The notes under the pieces were generated by a model. That model saw only the letters and a list, made by a program, of their open reading frames with translations. It had not been told where the DNA came from and ran no database searches. A DNA stretch of 64,000 nt, from positions 124,001 through 188,000 of the forward strand of contig NZ_JACARO010000015.1 in the NCBI RefSeq assembly GCF_013386585.1, in the 5' to 3' direction. Every line of letters begins with the position of its first letter. The stretch's first letter is position 1. This document shows positions 8,828-16,873 of the stretch, one piece after another. Made by a program: the position numbers and the translations under genes. The stretch is from Pseudomonas sp. P7548. GTDB taxonomy: Bacteria > Pseudomonadota > Gammaproteobacteria > Pseudomonadales > Pseudomonadaceae.

Positions 8828-9381
8828 TGAACCCGGAACAGGTAATTGCCGACGTCTTCGGCTTGTACGAAACGCACGGCGCGGCGGATTACATCGGCGA
8901 GCCCGTGTCGCAAATCGAGCACATGTCCCAGGCCGCGCAGCTGGCGATGGCCGAGGGCTTTGACGATGAAGTGGTGCTGGCGGCGTTTTTCCACGACATC
9001 GGGCACATTTGCGGCCAAGGTGGCGAGAATATGGGCGGTTATGGCGTGGTCAGCCACGAGCGCTTGGGCGCGGACTACTTGCGCCGTGCAGGGTTCAGCG
9101 AGCGCATGGCCAAACTGGTGGAGTACCACGTGCAGGCCAAGCGTTACCTGACGTTCAGCCAACCGGACTACTACGCTCGCCTCAGCGAAGCCAGCCGCCG
9201 CACCCTGGGTTACCAGGGCGGTGTGATGAGTGCCGAGGAAGCTCGGGCGTTCGAGCAGGACCCGCTGTGCGCGGTCAGCCTGCGCATGCGTCATTGGGAC
9301 GAACAGGCCAAGGAAATGCATGTGCCGGTGATGGATCTGCAGTTGCTCAAGGCCAAGGCTGTACGGCTACTCGCTGTGTAG
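8827..9381 (+). CDS. HD-domain mixed-valent di-iron oxygenase, PhnZ-like
   Basis: A 184-residue cytoplasmic HD-domain protein. PhnZ cleaves the C-P bond of (R)-2-amino-1-hydroxyethylphosphonate to glycine and phosphate using two irons and O2. Visible counterparts are Y22 and E25 of the lid (YIGEPVSQ), iron ligands H32, H56-D57 (FFHDIGH), H77 and H101 (EYHVQAK), and a late acidic residue in LRMRHWDEQAK. H60 next to the HD pair fits the substrate-binding histidine. The gene overlaps the FAD oxidase stop. No PhnY-type hydroxylase that would supply its substrate is nearby. A phosphohydrolase function cannot be excluded, but the YxGE lid points to the oxygenase subgroup. Confidence 0.8.
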   Translation: MNPEQVIADVFGLYETHGAADYIGEPVSQIEHMSQAAQLAMAEGFDDEVVLAAFFHDIGHICGQGGENMGGYGVVSHERLGADYLRRAGFSERMAKLVEYHVQAKRYLTFSQPDYYARLSEASRRTLGYQGGVMSAEEARAFEQDPLCAVSLRMRHWDEQAKEMHVPVMDLQLLKAKAVRLLAV

Positions 9382-9472
9382 AGTGGCCTTACGCATAACG
9401 CAGACACGCCGCCTAGAGTCACTATCGGCACGTTACTAAGGTGCTTGCTTCTTTACTTAAAGGAGCAATGCG

Positions 9473-10006
9473 ATGCGTTATTTGAAAGCCACCGCCCAGG
9501 ACTTGTGCGGGAATGGTCGCGCCGATGCGGTGATTCTGCATTTTTATCAACAGCAACCGGGTGCCCCCGACGCGCTGATCTACGAAACCGTCGGCTTGGA
9601 TATGACAGTGGATGGCAAGGTCGATCTGCAACTGGCGGGAGAACCTCTGCCTGACTGTCTGGTTGTGGACAAACCTCAGTTGGTGAGTTTCGCTGACAGC
9701 TTCTTGAAGCTGAATTGGTTCAATTCGGCTAGACAGTGGCAGCGTACATTGATCATGTACGTCGACCATTTCGGCAAAACGGGTCAGCCGAACGCAGTCA
9801 AGCTGGACTTCCACGAACCTGGTGCCTCTGGGGCTGGTGCTCCACTGATCTATAAGGTGGCGGCCTATGACGGCGACAGCGACGGCGTACTGGAGTCGTT
9901 CACCAACAGTGACGTTGACCGCAATGGCGCGGCTGACAAGGCGGACAAGGAACTGATCCGCTCGCTATGCACGACCTTCCTGGCCTTGAACTGGTATGAG
10001 GTGTAA
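9473..10006 (+). CDS. Unrecognised protein built from two tandem repeats with acidic loops
   Basis: I do not recognise this 177-residue protein. It has no signal peptide or membrane segment. It is a diverged internal duplication. In the first half, ADAVILHFY (17-25), ALIYETV (34-40) and FLKLNWF (77-83) match, in order, NAVKLDFHE (107-115), PLIYKVA (124-130) and FLALNWY (169-175) of the second half. Calcium-loop-like acidic patches DGDSDG (133-138) and DVDRNG (147-152) occur in the second repeat only. A good AAAGGAG ribosome-binding site precedes the ATG. The gene faces the GTPase gene tail to tail with 5 bases between, and stands 91 bases after the PhnZ-like gene. A separate function is likely. 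Confidence 0.75.
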   Translation: MRYLKATAQDLCGNGRADAVILHFYQQQPGAPDALIYETVGLDMTVDGKVDLQLAGEPLPDCLVVDKPQLVSFADSFLKLNWFNSARQWQRTLIMYVDHFGKTGQPNAVKLDFHEPGASGAGAPLIYKVAAYDGDSDGVLESFTNSDVDRNGAADKADKELIRSLCTTFLALNWYEV

Positions 10007-10011
10007 GCGGT

Positions 10012-11379
10012 TTACGCCTCGTCGAGCCGGGTAGCCAGTGCTTCGATCTGTTCCTGGCGCTCGGCCTGGCTGAGTTTGGCGTGGGGGTTGAGGGACGACC
10101 ATTGCGGGTGGGCGCGGGCCTTGTGCAGGGCGTCTGGCAACTTGCCTTCGCGCCAGGTTTTGTCCTGGGGCGTGTCGACCTTGATGCTGTGCATCGCGGC
10201 ATGGCCGCGCAGGTTCAAGGCCTTGAGCAGTTGGCGCTGGCGCAGGGCGAGCAGGCGCAGCACGCTGTCGTCCACGGTCAGTTCGCGCTGACCCTTGATC
10301 TTGCCCAGCAAACGGCTGCCGTAGCTGCGTGCGGTTTGCAGCGCGCCACCGGCAATCGCCCCGGCCAGGGCGGCGGCGCCCAGGGTTAATCCTCCGACCA
10401 GCAGATCCACGCCCGCACCGGCGGCTGCACCGGCGGCAATCCCGCCCCCTACGCGTACGCCGAGTTGCTTGAGGGTTTCGGGGTTGAACAGGTCATCGCC
10501 CCAGCGGCCGTCGAGCAACGGCAGGTCGCTGGCGGCGGCATCCTGCGGGCGGAAGCCGAAGAGTTTGAGCAGAGCCTCCACACATTTTTGCTCGCGCTGG
10601 CGCACGGCTTTGCGCAGGTCGCCGATGGCTTGCGGTTCATCTTCAGTGACCACGCTGCGACGGCAGGCGGCGCAGTCGATCAGCAACTCGGCGATCAAGC
10701 GTGCCGCGCTTTGCTGGAGGGCCTGGCGCTGGGCCTCCTGGTCCAGGATCAGGCGTTCCAATTGCGGCCGGGCGTTTTCCAACAGCAGGGCGAGGCTTTC
10801 GTACAAGCGCCGCTCGCCGTCCTCCGGCGGCGCGACGCTGTCGAAACGCACCAGCGCATGCAGGCCAAGGCGGGCCAGGGCTTCGCGCCAGTCCGGCTCG
10901 CGGTGGTCGCTGCTGCTGACAAAGTTGAGCACCGGCAACAACGGCTTGCCACAACTGGCCAGCACTTGCAGTTCGTCGCGGTACTTGGCCAGCACCGGTT
11001 CGCGGGCGTCAATCACATACAGCCCGGCGTCCGAGGCCAGCAGTTGGCGCAGCACCTTGGCTTCCTGTTCGAAACGCTGGCGCGCTTCGCTGCCTTCCAG
11101 GAAGCGCGCCAGGCGAGCCGGGCCATCGAGGCGTTCGCCGGGACGATCCAGACGCTCCAGGTAGTCGAGCAGGGCGATGGCGTCTTCAAGGCCGGGGGTG
11201 TCGTAGAGTTCCAGCAGCGCCTCGCCCTCCACCGACAAGCGCGCGCCTTCGACATGCCGCGTGGTGCTGGGGCGATGGGAGACTTCGCCGAAGCCCACGT
11301 CACGGGTCAACGTGCGCAGCAGTGAAGTCTTACCGACGTTGGTGTGGCCGACCACGGCGAGTTTCAGCGGTTTAGTCAT
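10012..11379 (-). CDS. GTPase with DUF3482 domain
   Basis: A 455-residue Era/TrmE-like GTPase fused to a DUF3482 region. The P-loop is GHTNVGKTS (11-19); switch and G3 are seen as TRHVEG and LYDTPGLED. Residues 311-348 form a Gly/Ala-rich hydrophobic block (GGGIAAGAAAGAGVDLL) that looks like a glycine-zipper membrane or oligomerisation segment. It is the second gene of a two-gene unit: its ATG overlaps the end of the DUF2868 gene by 8 bases. Conserved pairing implies the two act together at the inner membrane, but the biological role is unknown. Confidence 0.85.
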   Translation of the reverse strand: MTKPLKLAVVGHTNVGKTSLLRTLTRDVGFGEVSHRPSTTRHVEGARLSVEGEALLELYDTPGLEDAIALLDYLERLDRPGERLDGPARLARFLEGSEARQRFEQEAKVLRQLLASDAGLYVIDAREPVLAKYRDELQVLASCGKPLLPVLNFVSSSDHREPDWREALARLGLHALVRFDSVAPPEDGERRLYESLALLLENARPQLERLILDQEAQRQALQQSAARLIAELLIDCAACRRSVVTEDEPQAIGDLRKAVRQREQKCVEALLKLFGFRPQDAAASDLPLLDGRWGDDLFNPETLKQLGVRVGGGIAAGAAAGAGVDLLVGGLTLGAAALAGAIAGGALQTARSYGSRLLGKIKGQRELTVDDSVLRLLALRQRQLLKALNLRGHAAMHSIKVDTPQDKTWREGKLPDALHKARAHPQWSSLNPHAKLSQAERQEQIEALATRLDEA

Positions 11380-12751
11380 GACCGGTCTCCAGCCAGTTCA
11401 GCGGCGCACAGTCGGCGAACGGCAGCTCAAGTTGCTCCAACGCGGCGTGCCAGTCGCCCAGGCGCTCGGCGTCCAGGGCCTGGCCGGGCGGCGCTTGCAG
11501 CAGCCAGACGCGGGTGGCGGTGGCGCTGCGGGCGAGTTCGGCGATCAGCGCCAGGCTGCCACGGTCGGGCGAGCGGCGTGGGTCGCAGGCGATGGCCAGT
11601 CGGGCAGGCGGGAAGCGGGTGAGTTGCTCCAGCAGTGTGTGGCGCGACTCGCGGCTGTCGAGGATGCCGGCGTTCTTCACGCTGGCGGGCAGTTTGGGTG
11701 GCCAGGGATGCTGGTCGTCCAGTTCGATGGCCACCAGCAGGGCGCCGTCGCTTTCCACTTCACTGACGCCCCCGCTGACGTGGTGCAGTTGCTCGGGCGC
11801 GGCATCGTTGACGCCGAGGCGTTCGCTGCTGGGCATCAGGCGTTCGCGCAGTTGGCTGTAGCCGGGTAGGTTGAGGTCCAGGCGCAGGGCCGCACGCCCG
11901 CGTTTCCAACGCCACAGGCACAGCAGGGCGAGGATCAACCTTGGCAGCAGGCCGTACACCAGCAGTACACCCACCAGCCACGCGGCCCAGGCCTGGCGGG
12001 CGCTTTCGATATTCAGGGCGGCATCGCCGCTGGCGCGGATCATGTCGACGGTGGGCACGTTGAAGCCCAGCAGGGCGGGCAGGCTGCCCAGGGCTTGGGT
12101 GACGGCGACAAAGGTGTCGGCACCGAGGATGGTGGTTTCCCACACGAAGCCGTAGCGACGGGTGGCGAGCAGCGTAAGAAGAATCACCAGGGCACTGAGC
12201 AACGCCAGCAGCCATAAACTGTTGACCAGCACGCCCACGGCCCAGCGATTGAGTTTCTGCCGTTGCAGCAACAGCAACAGCGCGGGCGCCAATTGCGCGG
12301 CCTTGGCATCCCGGGCGAGTTTTTCGCTGAGCCACAACCACAATCGCCCCAGGCTGGCGCTGTGTTCACCGGCAAACAGCAGGCCTAGGGCCCAACTGAT
12401 CAGCAGGATCAGGTTCAAGCCGAGCAAACTGCCCAGCGCCCAGAACACGTTCACCGGGGTCAGGCCGTTACCCAATGCGGCAAAGGCCAAGCCGGCGCCG
12501 CTGATGACGGCGACGATAGCCAGCAACACCAGCGCCAGGCGTGCCCCTTGCAGCCAGCGGGTAAGGGCGGTGGCCAGGCCGTCGCGCTCGGCCAGGTGCA
12601 GGGCGCGGTGCTGGATGCGCGTCGGCAGGTCGCCACCGGCCGTGCGGGCCAGGCGGTTGGCTTCCAGGTCTTCCAGTGGGCCTGCGTGTTCTTCGCGCAG
12701 GCGCACGGTTTCTGTCAGCCAGAGTGTGTGCAGCGGGTTCAGTGCAGTCAC
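11372..12751 (-). CDS. DUF2868 membrane protein, partner of the DUF3482 GTPase
   Basis: A 459-residue inner-membrane protein with four clear hydrophobic segments at about 72-94, 102-126, 171-197 and 255-282, and a soluble C-terminal domain of about 170 residues. The first 70 residues are charged and helical. It is the promoter-proximal gene of the pair with the downstream GTPase and is divergent from folA, 69 bases away. The C-terminal part contains segments such as LLVAIELDDQHPWPP and LAIACDPRRSP that resemble a degenerate nucleotide-binding or Rossmann-like domain. I infer it is the membrane anchor or effector of the GTPase. Confidence 0.8.
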   Translation of the reverse strand: MTALNPLHTLWLTETVRLREEHAGPLEDLEANRLARTAGGDLPTRIQHRALHLAERDGLATALTRWLQGARLALVLLAIVAVISGAGLAFAALGNGLTPVNVFWALGSLLGLNLILLISWALGLLFAGEHSASLGRLWLWLSEKLARDAKAAQLAPALLLLLQRQKLNRWAVGVLVNSLWLLALLSALVILLTLLATRRYGFVWETTILGADTFVAVTQALGSLPALLGFNVPTVDMIRASGDAALNIESARQAWAAWLVGVLLVYGLLPRLILALLCLWRWKRGRAALRLDLNLPGYSQLRERLMPSSERLGVNDAAPEQLHHVSGGVSEVESDGALLVAIELDDQHPWPPKLPASVKNAGILDSRESRHTLLEQLTRFPPARLAIACDPRRSPDRGSLALIAELARSATATRVWLLQAPPGQALDAERLGDWHAALEQLELPFADCAPLNWLETGHD

Positions 12752-12820
12752 GCGCCATCCTGTTGAGCCAGTGAGGTCTGAGCATAACCGCTGGCTCGTA
12801 CCTCTGGTATTCTCGTCGCC

Positions 12821-13333
12821 ATGAAAAAAACTCTCCCTTTAAGCCTGATCGCAGCCCTCGGTGAAAACCGTGTGATCGGCGTCGACAACAGCATGCCCTG
12901 GCATTTGCCGGGGGATTTCAAATATTTCAAGGCCACCACGCTCGGCAAGCCGATCATCATGGGGCGCAAGACCTGGGACTCCCTGGGCCGACCGTTGCCG
13001 GGGCGCTTGAACCTTGTGGTCAGCCGTCAGACCGATCTGGCGCTGGAAGGTGCGGAAGTTTTTCCGTCGCTGGACGCCGCCGTGGAACGTGCCGAGGCGT
13101 GGGCGCTGGAGCAAGGCGCGGATGAGCTGATGCTGATTGGTGGTGCGCAGTTGTATGCGCAGGGGCTGGAGCAGGCGGATCGCCTGTATCTGACGCGGGT
13201 GGTGTTGAGCCCGGAAGGGGATGCGTGGTTTCCGGAGTTTGATGCGGGCCAGTGGAAGCTGGTGTCGAACGTGAAGAATGCGCCGGAAGGCGACAAGCCT
13301 GCGTACAACTTCGAAGTCTGGGAAAAAGCCTAA
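12821..13333 (+). CDS. folA: Dihydrofolate reductase
   Basis: A 170-residue cytoplasmic enzyme that reduces dihydrofolate with NADPH to tetrahydrofolate, needed for thymidylate and purine synthesis. The chromosomal type is clear: Met20-type loop GENRVIGVDNSMPWHLPGD, NADPH-binding GRKTWDSLGRPLPGR, and GGAQLYAQ near residue 110. Length is normal. It is divergent from the DUF2868/DUF3482 pair and followed by a REP element, so it is probably a single-gene transcript. Confidence 0.97.
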   Translation: MKKTLPLSLIAALGENRVIGVDNSMPWHLPGDFKYFKATTLGKPIIMGRKTWDSLGRPLPGRLNLVVSRQTDLALEGAEVFPSLDAAVERAEAWALEQGADELMLIGGAQLYAQGLEQADRLYLTRVVLSPEGDAWFPEFDAGQWKLVSNVKNAPEGDKPAYNFEVWEKA

Positions 13334-13340
13334 AAGCATC

Positions 13341-13420
13341 CCAGGCAAGCCAGCTCCCACAGTTTGATCCGGTTTCTTCAGGAAAACTCGGTCAAATGTG
13401 GGAGCAGGCTTGCCCGCGAT
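13341..13420. repeat. REP/REPIN inverted repeat, type A with a hybrid right end
   Basis: Left end reads AGGCAAGCCAGCTCCCACA, while the right end reads TGTGGGAGCAGGCTTGCCCGCGA, so the two halves belong to slightly different subfamilies. It sits between the convergent folA and tcyP genes. Confidence 0.85.
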
Positions 13421-13429
13421 AGCGGTCTA

Positions 13430-14821
13430 TCAGGCTTGCGCTAACTCGGCATGCTCATCGGCATTCAACAGCGCTTTGTCTGTCTGCCCCATCACTTGGC
13501 TGGTAATCGCGCCGGCCGTCATCGAACCGTTCACGTTCAACGCCGTACGGCCCATGTCGATCAGCGGCTCCACGGAAATCAGCAGCGCCACCAGTGACAC
13601 CGGCAAGCCCATGGCCGGCAGCACGATCAGCGCGGCAAAGGTTGCACCACCGCCCACGCCGGCAACGCCTGCCGAACTCAAGGTCACAATCGCCACCAGG
13701 GTCGCGATCCACAGCGGGTCCAACGGGTTGATGCCCACGGTTGGCGCCACCATCACTGCCAACATCGCTGGATAGAGACCGGCGCAACCGTTCTGGCCGA
13801 TGGTCGCGCCAAACGAGGCGGCGAAACCGGCGATGGACTGCGGGATGCCCAGGCGGCGGGTCTGGGCTTCGATGCTCAGCGGAATCGCGGCGGCACTGGA
13901 GCGGCTGGTAAAGGCAAAGGTCAGCACCGGCCACACTTTGCGGAAGAAACGCAGCGGGTTGATCCCAGCCAGGGACAGCAGCAGGCCGTGCACCACGAAC
14001 ATCAGGCCCAGGGCCAGGTACGACACCACCACGAAACTGCCGAGCTTGATGATGTCTTGCAGGTTGGAGCCGGCGACTACCTTGGTCATCAGCGCCAGTA
14101 CGCCGTAGGGCGTGAGCTTCATCACCAGGCGCACCAGGCGCATCACCCAGGCTTGCAGGGTGTCGATGGCGTTGAGCACTTTCTGGCCTTTTTCCACGTC
14201 ATCCTTGAGCAGTTGCAGCGCGGCAACTCCCAGGAACGCGGCAAAGATCACCACGCTGATGATCGACGTGGGCTTGGCCCGGGCCAGGTCGGCGAACGGG
14301 TTGGCGGGCACGAAGGACAGCAGCAGTTGCGGAATATTCAGGTCGGCGACCTTGCCCGCGTAATCACTCTGGATCACTTGCAGGCGCGCCATTTCCTGGG
14401 TGCCGGCCACCAGGCCTTCGGCGGTGAGGCCGAACAGGTTGGTCAGGCCGATACCGATCAGCGCCGCAATGGCGGTGGTGAACAGCAGCGTGCCGATGGT
14501 CAGGAAGCTGATCTTGCCCAGGGACGAGGCGTTGTGCAGGCGCGCCACGGCGCTGAGGATCGAGGCGAACACCAATGGAATCACGATCATCTGCAGCAGT
14601 TGCACGTAGCCGTTGCCGACCAGGTCGAACCAGCCGATGGAGGCCTTGAGCACTGGATTGCCGTCACCGTAGATCGTGTGCAGGGCCGTCCCGAACACCA
14701 CGCCGAGGGCGAGGGCGAACAGCACCTTCTTGGCGAGGCTCCAGTTTGTGCGACGGGTTTGTGCCAGGCCCAGCAACAGGACCACGAACACCAGTAAGTT
14801 GAGAATCAGGGGCAGATTCAT
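13430..14821 (-). CDS. tcyP: L-cystine:proton/sodium symporter, TcyP/YdjN type
   Basis: A 463-residue inner-membrane carrier of the dicarboxylate/amino-acid:cation symporter (DAACS) family, in the low-affinity cystine branch. There are about eight to ten hydrophobic segments. The re-entrant-loop motifs are present ([20 protein letters not shown] and [20 protein letters not shown]). The [10 protein letters not shown] version and the N-terminal [19 protein letters not shown] distinguish it from glutamate/aspartate carriers (which have SSS-TLP type motifs). It is flanked by single-gene units. Control by sulphur supply is likely from the family, though no binding site is recognised upstream. Confidence 0.85.
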   Translation of the reverse strand: MNLPLILNLLVFVVLLLGLAQTRRTNWSLAKKVLFALALGVVFGTALHTIYGDGNPVLKASIGWFDLVGNGYVQLLQMIVIPLVFASILSAVARLHNASSLGKISFLTIGTLLFTTAIAALIGIGLTNLFGLTAEGLVAGTQEMARLQVIQSDYAGKVADLNIPQLLLSFVPANPFADLARAKPTSIISVVIFAAFLGVAALQLLKDDVEKGQKVLNAIDTLQAWVMRLVRLVMKLTPYGVLALMTKVVAGSNLQDIIKLGSFVVVSYLALGLMFVVHGLLLSLAGINPLRFFRKVWPVLTFAFTSRSSAAAIPLSIEAQTRRLGIPQSIAGFAASFGATIGQNGCAGLYPAMLAVMVAPTVGINPLDPLWIATLVAIVTLSSAGVAGVGGGATFAALIVLPAMGLPVSLVALLISVEPLIDMGRTALNVNGSMTAGAITSQVMGQTDKALLNADEHAELAQA

Positions 14822-15062
14822 TGAAGCTCCGTTGAGAAGGCAGCCAATCGCGTGAGCCTGCGATTGCGAACCGGAAAGCCTAACAGCTTGAAATATATTG
14901 ATTTAATACCGATATGGAATGTTGACTGTCGTTTTTGGAATAAGCGTTTGACGCTCAGGCACATGCCGTTGGCGCAATCACGATGCAAGCGGTCGTGCTC
15001 GGGCGATAACTGTCATACAGATTTGTTAGCGTCGATGTCTTTCACTCAGGGAGAAAACGCTT

Positions 15063-16124
15063 ATGAAGCTTGCGCCGAAACTACTGGTCTCTGCCGCCTT
15101 CTGCCTTGGCCTCGCCAGCCAGGCCTTTGCCGCCACCGAGTTGAAGCATTGGCCAGCGCCTGCGGCCAAGCAACTGAACGAAATGATCGCTGCGAATGCC
15201 AACAAAGGTAACTTCGCGGTATTCGACATGGACAACACCAGCTACCGCTACGACCTCGAAGAGTCCTTGCTGCCTTACCTGGAAAACAAGGGCCTGATCA
15301 CCCGCGACACCATGGACCCGTCCCTGAAACTGATCCCGTTCAAGGACACCGCCGACCACAAGGAAAGCCTGTTCAGTTACTACTACCGCCTGTGCGAAGT
15401 GGACGACATGGTCTGCTACCCGTGGGTTGCGCAAATCTTCTCCGGCTTCACCCTCAAGGAACTCAAGGGCTATGTGGATGAGCTGATGGCTTCCGGCAAG
15501 CCGGTGCCCGTGACCTATTACGAAGGCGACGTGGTGAAGAACTCCGAAGTGCAGCCGCCGAAAGTCTTCACCGGCCAGGCTGAGCTGTACAACAAGCTGA
15601 TGGAAAACGGCATCGAGGTGTACGTGATGACCGCCGCCTCGGAAGAGCTGGTGCGCATGGTCGCGGCCGATCCCAAGTATGGCTATAACGTCAAACCCGA
15701 GAACGTCATCGGCGTGAGCACCTTGCTCAAGGACCGCAAGACTGGCGAGCTGACCACCGCACGCAAGCAGATTGCGGCCGGCAAGTATGACGAGAAGGCC
15801 AACCTCGGCCTCGAACTCACCCCGTACCTGTGGACCCCGGCCACCTGGATGGCGGGTAAGCATGCGGCGATCCTCACCTACATCGACGAATGGAAAAAAC
15901 CAGTGATCGTGGGCGGCGACACGCCCAGCAGTGACGGCTACATGCTGTTCCACGATGTGGACGTGGCCAAGGGCGGCATTCACCTGTGGGTCAACCGCAA
16001 AGACAAATACATGACCCAGCTGAACGGCATGATGGCCAAGCATGCAGCAGCCCAGGCCAAAGAAGGGCTGCCGGTGACGGCGGACAAGAACTGGGTGATC
16101 GTCAAGCCGGACGAAATCCAGTAA
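15063..16124 (+). CDS. pchP: Secreted HAD-family phosphatase, probable phosphorylcholine phosphatase
   Basis: A 353-residue periplasmic enzyme with a Sec signal peptide (LLVSAAFCLGLASQAFA, cut near residue 23). HAD motif I is DMDNT at 55-59, motif II is VMTAASEE, and the GGDTPSSDG stretch provides motif III/IV. Length, signal peptide and the DMDNT motif agree with Pseudomonas PchP, which releases choline from phosphorylcholine during growth on choline compounds. No choline catabolic genes are adjacent, so substrate assignment rests on the sequence. It stands alone between two intergenic spacers. Confidence 0.78.
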   Translation: MKLAPKLLVSAAFCLGLASQAFAATELKHWPAPAAKQLNEMIAANANKGNFAVFDMDNTSYRYDLEESLLPYLENKGLITRDTMDPSLKLIPFKDTADHKESLFSYYYRLCEVDDMVCYPWVAQIFSGFTLKELKGYVDELMASGKPVPVTYYEGDVVKNSEVQPPKVFTGQAELYNKLMENGIEVYVMTAASEELVRMVAADPKYGYNVKPENVIGVSTLLKDRKTGELTTARKQIAAGKYDEKANLGLELTPYLWTPATWMAGKHAAILTYIDEWKKPVIVGGDTPSSDGYMLFHDVDVAKGGIHLWVNRKDKYMTQLNGMMAKHAAAQAKEGLPVTADKNWVIVKPDEIQ

Positions 16125-16140
16125 GACCGAGTCGTCTGCA

Positions 16141-16221
16141 TCGCAGGCAAGCCAGCTCCCACAGTTGACCGAGTTCCAACAGGAGAATGCGGTCAACCTG
16201 TGGGAGCTGGCTTGCCTGCGA
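16141..16221. repeat. REP/REPIN inverted repeat, type A
   Basis: Inverted copies of TCGCAGGCAAGCCAGCTCCC with a spacer containing GACCGAGTTCC. It lies just 3' of pchP, and upstream of the Fur-like site of the sigma factor gene. Confidence 0.9.
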
Positions 16222-16261
16222 TAGCGATCCCAAGAACACCACGGACCTTGCAGCAAAAATA

Positions 16262-16287
16262 GATATCAATTGCGAACAAATCTCATC
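16262..16287 (+). promoter_or_regulatory. Candidate Fur box upstream of the iron-starvation sigma factor
   Basis: The stretch CAATTGCGAACAAATCTCATC at 16267-16287 resembles the Pseudomonas Fur site form AATTGCGAAT-ATTCTCATT, preceded by GATAT. It lies 50-75 bases before the GTG start of the sigma gene, the expected place for iron-dependent repression. The match is by eye. Confidence 0.5.
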
Positions 16288-16339
16288 TTCTGCTAGCGTG
16301 CGCACTCCCTGAACCCCTCGTTCTTCTCAAGGTAGTGCT

Positions 16340-16873
16340 GTGCCCTCCTGGAATTCGCAGATCGCGCGCCTGTTCGCGGAGCAGAAGAAAGCCCTCGAAG
16401 CCTTCGTCACCCGCCGCACCGGCAGCGCCCAGGTGGCCGCCGACCTGACCCAGGAATCGTTCCTACGCCTGGCCCGCATGGACTGCGGCGAGAAGATCGA
16501 CAACCTCCCGGCCTTTCTCTTCACCATCGCCAGCAACCTGGTGCGCGATCACCAGCGCCAGGCCATCCGCCGTGAGCGCCTGGACGCCGGCGAACCCAGT
16601 GAAGAATTGCCGTGCAGCAACCCGGGCGCCGATGAGCAATTGGCCGCCTACCAGCAGGAACAACTGATGCAGGACGCGATCCTGGCGTTGCCCGAAGCGA
16701 CTCGGCAGATCTTCCTGCTTTATCATGTCGACGAACTTTCCTACCGCGAGATTGGCGAACGCCTGTCGATCACCCCGCGCAGCGTGGAATACCAACTGCG
16801 CCGTGCCCTGATCGAATGCCGTGCCTACATCAAGACGCGGCTCGCCTGCGACACACAAGGACGTCGGCCATGA
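16340..16873 (+). CDS. ECF sigma factor of the FecI (iron-starvation) group
   Basis: A 177-residue sigma-70 family factor with regions 2 and 4 only. Region 2 includes AADLTQESFLRLARM and FLFTIASNLVRDHQRQ; region 4 ends with LSYREIGERLSITPRSVEYQ, a helix-turn-helix. The start is GTG at 16340. It overlaps the fecR-like gene by an ATGA junction, and a STN-domain TonB receptor follows. This is the classical cell-surface signalling layout, in which the receptor's ligand releases the sigma factor from its anti-sigma partner. The factor probably drives the receptor gene. Confidence 0.92.
   Translation: MPSWNSQIARLFAEQKKALEAFVTRRTGSAQVAADLTQESFLRLARMDCGEKIDNLPAFLFTIASNLVRDHQRQAIRRERLDAGEPSEELPCSNPGADEQLAAYQQEQLMQDAILALPEATRQIFLLYHVDELSYREIGERLSITPRSVEYQLRRALIECRAYIKTRLACDTQGRRP

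Noticed and set aside
15010..15016. CTGTCAT half-site upstream of pchP as a Pho box
   Set aside because: The second half-site does not match the consensus, and phosphorylcholine phosphatase is known to be controlled by choline rather than phosphate.
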